Part shown: positions 9,206-17,751 of the stretch, piece after piece
Position numbering within the stretch: the first letter of the stretch is position 1
Layout of the letters: each line of letters begins with the position of its first letter
Source of the DNA: Alphaproteobacteria bacterium
GTDB lineage: Bacteria; Pseudomonadota; Alphaproteobacteria; Rhizobiales; Aestuariivirgaceae
NCBI GenBank assembly: GCA_024640405.1
Contig: JAHEFB010000008.1
Span: forward strand, 1 to 64,000
Direction of reading: 5' to 3'
DNA: 64,000 nucleotides
Position numbers and translations under genes: made by a program
The notes under the pieces: generated by a model
What the model was told of the DNA's origin: nothing
The model's database searches: none
Seen by the model: the letters and a program-made list of their open reading frames with translations, nothing else

Positions 9206-9468
9206 AGCCTTTCACCCTTAAATGAAAGCGATTGATGACACCAAATCAGTTCACTCGGCCAGGCGAAAAGCGAAGCGCGATGTGGTGCATCGGGCAAGCT
9301 TTTCAACGACGACGATGGACTGATTTGGTCCACCGAAGGCCGGATTTCTGCGCTCGCTGGACAGCGTTATGTCTCCCTTGTGGTCAACCTGACCACGGCG
9401 GGAGCCATGCCTTGCCAGCAAACGCAGAAAACCGGTCAAACGCTTTTATTTAAGGGTGAAAGGCTCTA
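9203..9468. mobile_element. 266-bp MITE with 26-bp terminal inverted repeats, inserted in a stop codon
   Basis: The bases after TA at 9203 (GAGCCTTTCACCCTTAAAT and onward to 9230) return in inverted orientation at 9441-9466 with one mismatch in 26, followed by TA at 9467-9468. The interior (about 210 bases) encodes nothing and has further self-complementary segments, such as the ACCAAATCAGT/ACTGATTTGGT pair. TA at both ends fits the target duplication of IS630/Tc1-mariner-type transposases. Removing the element with one TA restores a TAA stop and a 12-base gap to the next ATG. It fills the whole gap between the BKACE and aminotransferase genes. Confidence 0.88.
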
Positions 9469-9481
9469 AGAAGGAACCGAT

Positions 9482-10822
9482 ATGTCTCACGTATTCCCAA
9501 GACACACCAAGTCAAACCTGGCGACTGCGGTTGCCGGTGACGGCGCATACGTTATCGATGCCAACGGCAAACGCTACCTGGATGCATGCGGCGGTGCGGC
9601 GGTATCCTGTCTCGGCCATTCCAACGAGGTCGTACGCGAAGCAGTAAAATCACAACTTGATCGACTGGCCTGGGCTCACACCAGCTTTTTCACCTCCGAA
9701 CCGGCAGAACAACTAGCGGACATGCTGATCGAACGCGCCCCGAAAGGCATCGACCGGGTGTATTTCGTATCCGGCGGATCGGAAGCAACCGAAGCTTCGA
9801 TGAAACTGGCCAGGCAGTATTTTCTGGAAAAGGGCGAACCCAACAGGCGGCATGTCATCGCGCGCTGGCAGAGTTACCACGGCAACACGCTGGGCGCACT
9901 TGCAGCCGGTGGAAACCGTTGGCGCCGCAAGCAGTTTGAACCGTTTCTGACAGCCGCCATGCACCACATAGACGCCTGTTACTTCTGGCGCTGGGCGCAA
10001 GCCGGCGAAACGCCTGAGGCATATGGCCTGCGCATGGCCAATCAACTTGAAGAGAAGATTCAGCAGCTCGGTGAAGACAGTGTCGCGGCTTTTATCGCTG
10101 AACCGGTTGTGGGCGCAACACTCGGTGCGGTGGCCGCCGAGGCCGGTTACTTCAAACGGATTCGCGAAATTTGCGTCAAGTATGGTGTATTGCTGATCCT
10201 GGACGAAGTGATGTGCGGTATGGGGCGATGCGGCACACTGTTCGCGTCGGAACAGGACGGTGTTTCCCCCGACATGGTCTGCATTGCAAAGGGCCTCGGT
10301 GCCGGAATTCAACCCATCGGTGCCATGTTGTGTTCCGCTGAAATCTATTCCGCAATTGAGCAGGGTTCGGGCTTTTTCCAGCACGGACATACCTATCTTG
10401 GTCACCCGGCAGCCTGCGCTGCGGGTGTGGCGGTGTTGCAGGAAGTCGAGCGCCACGATCTGTTGAGCAATGTAAACTTGATGGGCAGCAGCCTTATGAC
10501 AGCTCTGGAGGCGCGTTTTGGTCAACATCCCCATGTTGGTGATATCCGCGGCCGCGGGCTGTTTCTCGGTGTTGAACTGGTGCAGGACAAGGATACAAAG
10601 GAACCATTTGATCCTGCACTCAAACTCCATGCGGACATCAAAAAGCGCGCATTGGCAGGTGGCCTGATGGTCTATCCGATGGGTGGCACGGTTGACGGCC
10701 AGGCAGGCGACCACGTATTGATCGCACCACCCTACATCATCAACGAAAGTCATGTTGCAGAGATCGTGGAAAAACTGGACGCGGCAATTAACGGCGCCGT
10801 AAATGCAAGCAAAGCGGCATAA
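9482..10822 (+). CDS. Class III aminotransferase (aspartate aminotransferase family)
   Basis: A PLP-dependent, probably omega-type, transaminase of 446 residues. Seen are the VSGGSEATEASMKLAR PLP-phosphate region, YHGNT, the LDEVMCGMGRCG motif with the Asp that pairs with the PLP ring nitrogen, and the PLP lysine in CIAKGLGAG. The ATG at 9482 has AAGGAA 8 bases upstream, just outside the right end of the MITE. Without the MITE it would be translationally close to the BKACE gene, so the two were probably one operon acting on a common amino/keto acid pathway. Substrate cannot be told; beta-alanine, 3-amino acids or other omega-amino acids are possible. Confidence 0.9.
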   Translation: MSHVFPRHTKSNLATAVAGDGAYVIDANGKRYLDACGGAAVSCLGHSNEVVREAVKSQLDRLAWAHTSFFTSEPAEQLADMLIERAPKGIDRVYFVSGGSEATEASMKLARQYFLEKGEPNRRHVIARWQSYHGNTLGALAAGGNRWRRKQFEPFLTAAMHHIDACYFWRWAQAGETPEAYGLRMANQLEEKIQQLGEDSVAAFIAEPVVGATLGAVAAEAGYFKRIREICVKYGVLLILDEVMCGMGRCGTLFASEQDGVSPDMVCIAKGLGAGIQPIGAMLCSAEIYSAIEQGSGFFQHGHTYLGHPAACAAGVAVLQEVERHDLLSNVNLMGSSLMTALEARFGQHPHVGDIRGRGLFLGVELVQDKDTKEPFDPALKLHADIKKRALAGGLMVYPMGGTVDGQAGDHVLIAPPYIINESHVAEIVEKLDAAINGAVNASKAA

Positions 10823-10828
10823 ACAAAG

Positions 10829-11287
10829 ATGCCTGACACACCAGCCATGACTCATCTGGGAGGCGACAGCACGCTTCCGGCCTCACTGGATCAGGCGATA
10901 ATGGAACGAGTGCCGTCTCCGCACAAAGACACCGACTACCTGGTGCGGTTTGCAGCCCCCGAATTCACCTCGATCTGCCCGGTTACCGGTCAGCCGGACT
11001 TTGCCCATCTGGTAATCGACTATGTTCCGCAAGACTGGATCGTGGAGTCCAAGTCCCTGAAGCTGTACCTCGGCTCGTTTCGCAATCATGGGGCCTTCCA
11101 CGAGGACTGTACTGTCCGCGTGGGCCGCGACATCGTAGCCCTTCTGCAACCAAAATGGCTACGAATTGGCGGATACTGGTATCCACGCGGTGGTATACCG
11201 ATTGACGTATTCTGGCAAAGTGGCGAGCCGCCGAACGGCCTCTGGCTGCCGGACCAGGGTGTGGCACCGTATCGCGGCAGGGGGTAG
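10829..11287 (+). CDS. queF: NADPH-dependent 7-cyano-7-deazaguanine reductase
   Basis: Reduces preQ0 to preQ1 in queuosine biosynthesis for tRNA modification. The 152-residue, type I-length protein has the catalytic Cys in [14 protein letters not shown], the downstream conserved Asp in this motif, the [25 protein letters not shown]/substrate region, and [11 protein letters not shown] near the end. It starts 6 bases after the aminotransferase stop; an in-frame ATG at 10847 just before THLGG is an alternative start. It is probably co-transcribed with the upstream genes although functionally unrelated. Confidence 0.95.
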   Translation: MPDTPAMTHLGGDSTLPASLDQAIMERVPSPHKDTDYLVRFAAPEFTSICPVTGQPDFAHLVIDYVPQDWIVESKSLKLYLGSFRNHGAFHEDCTVRVGRDIVALLQPKWLRIGGYWYPRGGIPIDVFWQSGEPPNGLWLPDQGVAPYRGRG

Positions 11288-11353
11288 TTCCGGTCGCATC
11301 GATGCTCTGAGCGACGTCAAGGTCTGCGCGCTACCCAAGCCGGTATGGGGGTA

Positions 11354-11388
11354 CAAAAAAACGCAGCGCTCCCGAGGAACACTGCGTC
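11354..11388 (-). terminator. Terminator of the minus-strand hypothetical gene
   Basis: Read on the minus strand this is a 12-bp stem (ACGCAGTGTTCC with GGAGCGCTGCGT, two G-U pairs, loop TCG) followed by seven T. On the plus strand the same stem has two mismatches and a weaker T-run, so it may also help end the queF transcript. Confidence 0.8.
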
Positions 11389-11413
11389 AAAAATCTTGCG
11401 GTCGCGGAGGAAA

Positions 11414-11854
11414 TTAATCCCTGGATGCCCGGCGCCCTACCCGTGCGGTGAAAACTTCGCGCTTGTTCACAGGTTTGAACATCATTGTTTCGCCGTTCTG
11501 GCTGTTGGTCGCGACATACCATTCACCATTCTGGGTGATTGCGCCGCACTTGTATTGTCCACGTGTCCACGAGCGCCATGCTATACAAAGTTGCTCATCC
11601 TTGATCACCCACAGGCCGTGATCTTCCTTGCCGAATGCACGGCCAAGCATGGTACCGTCGTCTCTTGCCGCAATCAGCAATCTGTACCCGCCGGCAACAC
11701 GAGCTTCATAGTGACCCGGAAAAAGCCCTTCGAGCGCATCAGGTTCCATTGACAACTGATCCACAGGAACGCCGTCGGGCTGCTCTGCCTGCACGGTGCC
11801 TGTAAAAAGCAGCGCAAACATGGTTGCGGAAATTGCGAGAATCAATTTTTTCAT
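11414..11854 (-). CDS. Small secreted protein of unknown function
   Basis: A 146-residue protein with a signal peptide (MKKLILAISATMFALLFTG, cleavage near VQAEQ). The mature part has a beta-rich look with two Cys (LCIAW and YKCGAI) and the motifs GHYEARVAGGYRLLIAARDDG and ITQNGEWYVAT. I do not recognise the family. I prefer the ATG at 11854 because AAGGGG lies 6 bases upstream; a TTG 6 codons earlier is possible. A terminator follows, so it is probably monocistronic. Confidence 0.8.
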   Translation of the reverse strand: MKKLILAISATMFALLFTGTVQAEQPDGVPVDQLSMEPDALEGLFPGHYEARVAGGYRLLIAARDDGTMLGRAFGKEDHGLWVIKDEQLCIAWRSWTRGQYKCGAITQNGEWYVATNSQNGETMMFKPVNKREVFTARVGRRASRD

Positions 11855-12294
11855 GGGGAACCCCTTGGACAACTAACCTAAGCAGCACACGCCCAGGAGC
11901 AACTGTGTTTTGGCTCTCGTGTGGATGATGTGCGTTAAGGTCAGTATCGGCACGTATGGTAACTATTGAATTAACGTAGTGTTCAAAAGCCACAATATCA
12001 TGCAGATTTCGTGTCACAATTGCGGCGTCCGGTAGTGGTTAACCGACCGGATTCATTGCATTTTTTCTCAACTCCCTGTCATTTTCGCCGGTTTTCGGCA
12101 GTTTTACAGCATTTCTTCAGGCTTTGAACCCGTGGCTGGGATCGTCGCCGGACAACAACATCACGTGAGAGTCTGGAGAAAGTTATCCCGAATTGGATGA
12201 AAAACACCTTGTGGTGCGTCACTGGCTGACTAGGCTTCATGTGTGGCGGATAAAACGACACACATTTTTGGTGTCCTAGCAGGAGTGTTCAATT
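11855..12294. other. Intergenic region between divergent small-protein genes
   Basis: About 440 bases between two divergently read small genes. It must hold both promoters. I see only the AGGAG ribosome binding site at 12281-12285 for the gene at 12295 and short AT-rich stretches; no gene or clear repeat. Confidence 0.5.
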
Positions 12295-12585
12295 ATGGAT
12301 TTGACTTCCCTTATCGTGCAGGCCGTTGGTGGTGCTGCAGGCGGCACGGCCGGCGGCAAACTGATCAGCGGCGGTGACATGGGACAGGTCGGCAACCTGA
12401 TCGCGGGTGCGATTGGCGGAATTGGCGGCGGATCAGTGCTTGGTGGATTGCTGGGTGCAGCCGGTGGCGATGCAGCAGGCGGCATGGATATCGGCGCACT
12501 GGCCGGCCAACTTGTTGGCGGCGGTATCGGCGGCCTTGTCGTTCAGACAATCGTTGGAATGCTCAAGAACAAATTCATGAGCTGA
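12295..12585 (+). CDS. Glycine-rich hydrophobic small protein
   Basis: A 96-residue protein made almost wholly of Gly, Ala, Ile, Leu and Val with GG repeats (GGAAGGTAGG, GAIGGIGGGS, GGGIGGL). It looks like a small membrane-associated or glycine-zipper protein that could insert into or associate with a bilayer. No signal peptide cleavage site and no enzymatic motif are visible. Similar proteins are common in Hyphomicrobiales and remain uncharacterised. A good AGGAG site and a strong terminator frame it, so it is a real, probably highly expressed, monocistronic gene. Confidence 0.75.
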   Translation: MDLTSLIVQAVGGAAGGTAGGKLISGGDMGQVGNLIAGAIGGIGGGSVLGGLLGAAGGDAAGGMDIGALAGQLVGGGIGGLVVQTIVGMLKNKFMS

Positions 12586-12614
12586 TTTTTCCGTCGAACA
12601 AAAAATTCCATTGC

Positions 12615-12650
12615 AGGACATCACGGCTCCACCGTGATGTCCTTGTTTTC
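12615..12650 (+). terminator. Rho-independent terminator
   Basis: A perfect 12-bp stem (AGGACATCACGG with CCGTGATGTCCT, loop CTCCA) followed by TGTTTTC, 30 bases after the stop of the glycine-rich protein gene. Confidence 0.9.
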
Positions 12651-12681
12651 GACCTCCCAGGAAGCCGGCTGTTCAGAAGCC

Positions 12682-13659
12682 CTAATTGGTGGCTATCGCG
12701 GCCAGCAAGGCTTCCTTGTCAAAATTGGCACCACACAGCAACACAACATTGACCTGCCCGGCATAGTCTTCCTTGGTCGCAAAGTATCCGGCAAGAGCCA
12801 GAGCTGCCGCGCCTTCAACAATCTGCTTTTCGCTCCAGGCCAGCGAGTTTAACGCAACGACTATTTCTTCTTCACTGCAATGCACCACCCGGTCGATGAC
12901 TTCGGATGCCAGGGCAAGGGTAATCGAGCCCTTATCGATGCCACCTGCAATTCCGTCTGCAAGAGTGTCCAGATGCTGTGTTTCGACCACCTTGCCGGCA
13001 GCCATGGAAGCCGCCAGCGCGGCAGAATTGGTGGCGCTGACCCCAATAATGCGGCATTGCGGAAGAAACGCCTTGAGCACCGAGCCGATGCCGGAAATCA
13101 GGCCGCCGCCGCCCATTGCAACAAAAATATTGTCGATATGTGGCAGCTGTTCGAGAAGTTCCAGGGCGATGGTGCCCTGCCCCGCAATAACCTCGGTGTC
13201 GTTGTAGGGAGACACGTATACGAACTGACCGCTGTCAGCCAACTGCCGCGCGTGGACCTCCGCAAGTCCGGACTCTGCCCCATGCAATATGACTTCCGTG
13301 CCCAGGTTCTTTATCTTTGCCAACTTCGACTGGGCCACCGTTTCGGGCAGCACGACAGTCAGGTTATGGCCGCAAATGCGGGCAGCATGGGAGCACGCAA
13401 TGCCGTGATTTCCGGAAGACGCGGTGATGAGCGGCCTGTCTGGCGGCAGGGATGTCAACTTTGCCATGGCCCCTCGCAGTTTGAAGGAACCCGTTGTCTG
13501 AAAATTCTCGGCTTTGAAATAGAGTTCCGCGTTGCCCGCTTGTGCGGAGCATGATGACAATACCGGCGTCATGACTATGCGGTCCCGAATACGACGGCGC
13601 ACGGCTATACTGCGGGCAGCCGATGCCAGAGCGGACCTGGAAGGTGGCGGAGTTGTCAT
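12682..13659 (-). CDS. Threonine/serine dehydratase family PLP enzyme
   Basis: A 325-residue fold-type II PLP enzyme. The PLP lysine is in TTGSFKLRGA (about residue 60), the substrate loop is ASSGNHGIA, and the PLP-phosphate tetraglycine loop is MGGGGLISG. There is no C-terminal ACT regulatory domain, so it resembles catabolic threonine dehydratase or the EutB-type dehydratase of (hydroxy)ectoine use rather than biosynthetic IlvA. No ectoine genes lie next to it, so the exact substrate is open. It stands alone between convergent and divergent neighbours. Confidence 0.85.
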   Translation of the reverse strand: MTTPPPSRSALASAARSIAVRRRIRDRIVMTPVLSSCSAQAGNAELYFKAENFQTTGSFKLRGAMAKLTSLPPDRPLITASSGNHGIACSHAARICGHNLTVVLPETVAQSKLAKIKNLGTEVILHGAESGLAEVHARQLADSGQFVYVSPYNDTEVIAGQGTIALELLEQLPHIDNIFVAMGGGGLISGIGSVLKAFLPQCRIIGVSATNSAALAASMAAGKVVETQHLDTLADGIAGGIDKGSITLALASEVIDRVVHCSEEEIVVALNSLAWSEKQIVEGAAALALAGYFATKEDYAGQVNVVLLCGANFDKEALLAAIATN

Positions 13660-13719
13660 GCGGCAAACTGCTCAGTCACTGGATGAGGCATGGGCATACT
13701 TGATTGAGGCAGCAATCTT

Positions 13720-14613
13720 TTAACCAAATGTATCGCACTGACGAATATCGCCGGTCTTGATACCACGTGTGAACCATTCAACCCTCTGGGCGGAAGTGCC
13801 ATGTGTGAAACTCTCCGGCACCACATAACCCTGGCTGCGTTTCTGCAGGCGATCATCACCAATTGCAGTGGCCGCGTTTATGCCCTCTTCGATATCTCCC
13901 TTCTCCAGGATGTCCTTGTTGTCACGCGCCCACACGCCCGCCAGACAATCTGCCTGCAATTCCATACGGACCGACAGGCTGTTCGCCTCCGTCTTCGACG
14001 TGCGTGCCCGCGCTGCCGTGACTTTGGCCGCAATTCCAAGCAGGGTCTGAACGTGATGGCCCACCTCATGTGCAATCACATAGGCATGGGCAAAGTCGCC
14101 CGAAGCGCCTAGACGGGTACTCATGTCGCGGAAAAAACTAAGGTCGATGTATATTTTCCTGTCACGCGGACAATAAAACGGACCCATTGCCGATTGGGCC
14201 GCGCCACATGCTGACTGCACAAATCCGGAAAACAAAACCATTCGCGGCTCTTCGTATTGCCGGTTGTTTTCCTTGAATATCCGGGCCCAGGTCCGTTCGG
14301 TGGTGGAAAGCACCTTGCTGGCGAATTTGCCCATTTCATCGTTGGCCGCAGGCGAGTTCTGCTGGCTCTGCGTCTGCGGAACCTGTTGCTGGGTCTGCGG
14401 CGCTAGACCACCGCCCAGCATTTCCAGCGGGTTGACGCCGAACACCAGCCACATGATTCCGAGTATGATTATGGTGCCTATGCCGATACCGCCGCCGCGC
14501 CTGCCCATCGGTACACGAAACCCGCCACGACGACTGCGTTGGCCCCGGCGATCCTCGACGTTGGAACTTGTTTTTTCGTCATCCAGCCGCATGGCCATAT
14601 TCCTCTGCTGCAC
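13720..14613 (-). CDS. Neutral zinc metallopeptidase (YpfJ family)
   Basis: A 297-residue membrane-anchored putative metalloprotease. After a basic N-terminus there is one transmembrane helix (IGTIIILGIMWLVFGVNPL, about residues 45-63), then a Gln/Pro-rich linker, then the zinc-binding HEVGHHVQ (HExxH) near residue 175 and a downstream Glu-containing helix (MELQADCLAGVWA) typical for the family. Its activity has rarely been tested. It is separated from the downstream dehydratase gene by 60 bases on the same strand. A perfect hairpin (14670-14727) lies upstream of its start. Confidence 0.88.
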   Translation of the reverse strand: MQQRNMAMRLDDEKTSSNVEDRRGQRSRRGGFRVPMGRRGGGIGIGTIIILGIMWLVFGVNPLEMLGGGLAPQTQQQVPQTQSQQNSPAANDEMGKFASKVLSTTERTWARIFKENNRQYEEPRMVLFSGFVQSACGAAQSAMGPFYCPRDRKIYIDLSFFRDMSTRLGASGDFAHAYVIAHEVGHHVQTLLGIAAKVTAARARTSKTEANSLSVRMELQADCLAGVWARDNKDILEKGDIEEGINAATAIGDDRLQKRSQGYVVPESFTHGTSAQRVEWFTRGIKTGDIRQCDTFG

Positions 14614-14669
14614 TTACGAGTTGATTTTTCGCAGTTTCGCCGCAACCGGACCGAAACATCAAGCCATAA

Positions 14670-14727
14670 TACCAAAGGATATGACTATTGACTCATTTGA
14701 CGGTGTCAATAGTCATATCCTTTGGTA
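14670..14727. repeat. Perfect 23-bp inverted repeat (58-bp hairpin)
   Basis: The left arm 14670-14692 (TACCAAAGGATATGACTATT then GAC) pairs perfectly with 14705-14727 around a 12-base loop. Both arms end in TA, as in very short TA-inserting MITEs. It sits between the metallopeptidase start and the panE-like gene end, so it could also shape the mRNA between them. Confidence 0.85.
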
Positions 14728-14751
14728 CAGGTACACTTGCGGGAAAATCGT

Positions 14752-15774
14752 TCAGGCGCTTCGGGCCAGACCATCGCCATTCGCAGCCGGATAGGTAGGA
14801 TAAAGTCCACGACCTTCGGCGAGTTGCTGAACCAGAGCCAGCACCCCGTCAATTGCCGGCGTCGCCACGCCGGCAACGCGACCCATCTCCTGAACCGCGG
14901 TCACCAGGGCGTCAATTTCCATGGCCTTGCCGGAATCCAGATCCTGCAACATGGAGGTTCGGTGTGCACCGACACCGGCAGCGCCATTGATCCGACGCTC
15001 CACGTCAACACGAAAACTTGCGCCCAGTTTTTCAGCCAGCGCTTGCGCTTCAAGCATCATGGACTTTGCCAGCGCACGGGTACCGGGCTCGGTTGCAATG
15101 ACGTCCAGAGTTGCACCAGTCAGTGCGGAAATCGGGTTGAAACACAGATTTCCCCACAATTTGAGCCAGATCTCGGAGCGGATATCTTCCAGAACGGGAG
15201 CGCGAAGACCGCCCTCTTCCAATGCCTTCGACAAGGCTTCGCAGCGAGGTGACAAGGTGCCGTCCGGCTCACCGATGGAGAATTTGTCACCGTAGATGTG
15301 CTTGATGACACCGGGCTCGACAATTTCGGTCGCCGGATAAACAACGCATCCGATGGCTCTTCCAGGTCCGAATGTGTTCCACTGACGGTCATGCCGGTCT
15401 ACCGCATCCAGCTTGCTGCCCTCGAATTCACCGGTCAGCTTGTGGAAGTACCACCAGGGTACGCCGTTCTGACAGGTAACAACTGCCGTGTTTGGCCCCA
15501 ACAGTGGTTTGATACTTTCCGCCGACTGCCAGGCCTGATGGCTCTTGAGCGCAATTACCACATAGTCCTGAGGCCCCAGATCCGCAGGGTTTGATGTTGC
15601 CGTTACCGGCACGGAAAGCCTTTTGCCGTCCTTGACCAGTGTCAGGCCGTCTTCCTGCATGGCTTTCAGATGAGGGCCGCGTGCAATCAGCGACAGCTCC
15701 ACGCCGGGTACCCGGGCTAATGCGTGCCCCAAATAACCGCCGATCGCGCCCGCTCCGTAAATGCATATTTTCAT
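14752..15774 (-). CDS. 2-dehydropantoate 2-reductase family protein
   Basis: A 340-residue NADPH-dependent ketopantoate reductase (PanE/ApbA) family member. The N-terminus is a Rossmann fold (IYGAGAIGGYLGHALA), followed by VALKSHQAW and the catalytic Lys region EIWLKLWGNLCFNPISALTGA. PanE reduces 2-dehydropantoate in pantothenate synthesis, but many paralogues act on other 2-keto acids; genome context does not decide. The ATG at 15774 (MKICIYG) is preferred over an upstream one. The upstream region has two palindromes of IclR-operator type and a CG palindrome. Confidence 0.85.
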   Translation of the reverse strand: MKICIYGAGAIGGYLGHALARVPGVELSLIARGPHLKAMQEDGLTLVKDGKRLSVPVTATSNPADLGPQDYVVIALKSHQAWQSAESIKPLLGPNTAVVTCQNGVPWWYFHKLTGEFEGSKLDAVDRHDRQWNTFGPGRAIGCVVYPATEIVEPGVIKHIYGDKFSIGEPDGTLSPRCEALSKALEEGGLRAPVLEDIRSEIWLKLWGNLCFNPISALTGATLDVIATEPGTRALAKSMMLEAQALAEKLGASFRVDVERRINGAAGVGAHRTSMLQDLDSGKAMEIDALVTAVQEMGRVAGVATPAIDGVLALVQQLAEGRGLYPTYPAANGDGLARSA

Positions 15775-15846
15775 TGCGAAAAACCCTTGAACCACATTGA
15801 ATTTGCCCTGTTTCTAACCGCCCGCGCGCGCGCGGGCAAGCGCCTC

Positions 15847-15865
15847 ATTCCACCATATGGTAGAA
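15847..15865. promoter_or_regulatory. Operator-like palindrome, site 1
   Basis: ATTCCACCATATGGTAGAA is nearly palindromic and about 73 bases upstream of the panE-like start codon. Its TTCCACCAT half is repeated, inverted, at 15981-15997. The form resembles operators of IclR-family repressors, but no regulator gene is adjacent. Confidence 0.45.
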
Positions 15866-15980
15866 ATTCATTGTGCTATGTGTTTTTCACATTTGTCTTG
15901 TTATTAATACGTTGAAAAAACTGATTAAAAAATTTTATACATTACCAAAATGAATAACGTTGATCTGTTTTTGGGTATTT

Positions 15981-15997
15981 TGTCCCACATGGTGGAA
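15981..15997. promoter_or_regulatory. Operator-like palindrome, site 2
   Basis: GTCCCACATGGTGGAAT is the inverted, diverged copy of the site at 15847; both share ATTCCACCAT-TGG. Two spaced copies in one promoter region suggest cooperative binding by a regulator encoded elsewhere. Confidence 0.4.
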
Positions 15998-16179
15998 TGG
16001 CAAAGCTACCGCTCAGCAGGGCGTTACTTTCCCCGCATCCAAGGCCGCTCCCAAAATTGACAGCGCGGTCAGGGTCAGTGTGGATCATGGTTGCTTCCGA
16101 AATGCCAGGGCAATGCTGCCACAGCCTCATGCAGCATTCGCAGCGACCCGGTTAGACCGCGCCAGAATTTACAGTGCCG

Positions 16180-17706
16180 TCATGCCGGTGTTTCAGCCTT
16201 GGCGGATTTCACTTTTGTCCAGATTTTCTTGAACAATGGCAACAGGATCAGTATGATTGCGATAACTGTAATCGGCCCGGCAATCGCGCGGGTGAAAAAG
16301 ATTGACGGATCACCGGAAGACAATAGCAACGACTGGCGCAGTGTCGGTTCGGCAATGGGACCCAGTACAATGGCGAGCACGGCAGGCGCAAGCGGGTAAT
16401 CAAGTTTGCGCAGGAAGAATGCACCGAGACCGAAACCCAGCATCAACCAGACATCGTGCATGTCCTGAGTAGCTGCATAACCGCCGACCACTGACAGAAC
16501 AAAGATCATCGGCGCCAGGATCGTGAACGGCATGCGCAGCATCCAGATGAACAGAGGGATGAAGGCCACATTGATCACCAGAGCGAAGAAGTTTGAAACA
16601 TAGAACGAACCAATCAGGCCCCAAACGAATTCGCTTTGATCGGTAAACAGTCGCGGACCAGGGGTCAGGCCCCAGATCACCATGCCGCCGAGCAGGATGG
16701 CTGTTGTCGGGGACCCTGGAATGCCGAGTGTCAGCATGGGCAACATTGCACCGGTTGACGCGGAATTGTTGGCAGCTTCAGGTGCCGCCACGCCACCTGG
16801 ATGGCCCTGGCCAAACTCTTTCGGGTTCCTGGCAATCATCTTGGCGACACCGTAAGACATAAGTGAACCGGGCGTTGCCCCGGCAGCCGGCAGAATGCCC
16901 ACGAAAAAGCCAAGGAAGGAGCCAATTGCGGTGCCTTTCCATCCGCGCCGCATGCCTTCCTTCGCATCAGACACAATACCCTTCACTGACATTTTTGCGT
17001 CTGTGGAAGTGATTTTTCCCCGCGTTGAATCGATGGTCCAGAGCATTTCACCAATACCGTATACCCCAATCGCCAATACCAGGAAGTTGACGCCGTGCAG
17101 GAAGCCGGAAATGTCGAAAAACACCAGCCGGGGCGCGCCAGAAATCTCATCATACCCCACGGCCGCAAACACCAGGCCGATACAAATCGAAAACACGGTC
17201 TTAGGAATATCGTCACCCCCCAGCCCCACAAAGGTGGCAAATGCGAGAAGCATAAGTGCGAAAATTTCCGGATTGCCAAAACTCAGGGCTACTGTGGCAA
17301 GAGGTGGTGCAAAAGCAGTAAACAGGACGTTTGATACAGTTCCACCGATAAATGATGCAATCGCAGCTGTGATCAGCGCCAGACTTGCCCTGCCCTTCAA
17401 CGCCAGCGGCCTGCCGTCAAAGGTTGTGGCGACCGCCGTTGAGGCACCTGGAATTCCCAGGGTTATCGAACTGATCGCCCCGCCATACATGGCACCATAA
17501 TAAATAGCCGCGAGAAAGATGATGGCCGATGCCGGCGGCACCAGGAAGGTGATCGGCAGCAGGATGGCCACGCCGTTTACCGAACCCAGCCCGGGCATGG
17601 CGCCAATGAACAATCCCAGGGTTACACCGACAATGATCAACAACAGGTTGGTTGGTTGTAATGACAACCATAAACCGTCATTCAGCAGTCCGAGAATTTC
17701 CATCAT
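16180..17706 (-). CDS. tctA: Tripartite tricarboxylate transporter permease TctA
   Basis: Large membrane subunit of a TTT-family, proton- or sodium-driven uptake system. The 508-residue protein has about 11-12 hydrophobic segments and the family motifs GAMPGLGSVNGVAILLP near the start and GILPAAGATPGS in the middle. It is the last gene of tctC-tctB-tctA, all leftward, with 45 bases between tctB and tctA. Cargo is a carboxylate bound by TctC; the shared operators with the upstream oxalate-type genes suggest a small dicarboxylate. Confidence 0.93.
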   Translation of the reverse strand: MMEILGLLNDGLWLSLQPTNLLLIIVGVTLGLFIGAMPGLGSVNGVAILLPITFLVPPASAIIFLAAIYYGAMYGGAISSITLGIPGASTAVATTFDGRPLALKGRASLALITAAIASFIGGTVSNVLFTAFAPPLATVALSFGNPEIFALMLLAFATFVGLGGDDIPKTVFSICIGLVFAAVGYDEISGAPRLVFFDISGFLHGVNFLVLAIGVYGIGEMLWTIDSTRGKITSTDAKMSVKGIVSDAKEGMRRGWKGTAIGSFLGFFVGILPAAGATPGSLMSYGVAKMIARNPKEFGQGHPGGVAAPEAANNSASTGAMLPMLTLGIPGSPTTAILLGGMVIWGLTPGPRLFTDQSEFVWGLIGSFYVSNFFALVINVAFIPLFIWMLRMPFTILAPMIFVLSVVGGYAATQDMHDVWLMLGFGLGAFFLRKLDYPLAPAVLAIVLGPIAEPTLRQSLLLSSGDPSIFFTRAIAGPITVIAIILILLPLFKKIWTKVKSAKAETPA

Positions 17707-17751
17707 GATGTCACAGGCCTCTCGCGTGCAGCGCCGCCAGGCGCGCTCCGG

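Larger units (their letters stand above)
15775..16179. other. Regulatory intergenic region upstream of the panE-like gene
   Basis: 405 bases between the panE-like start and the tctA stop. It contains the 16-bp perfect palindrome CCCGCGCGCGCGCGGG (15821-15836), an AT-rich stretch (15895-15955) suited to a promoter, and the two operator-like palindromes listed separately. The rest shows no gene. Confidence 0.5.

Noticed and set aside
11191..11200. GGTATACC-like match to the GntR operator in queF
   Set aside because: Only a partial match, inside a coding sequence and without the second palindrome.
16895..17500. 201-residue open frame antisense to tctA
   Set aside because: Lies fully inside a well-supported permease gene; its composition is that of an antisense shadow.
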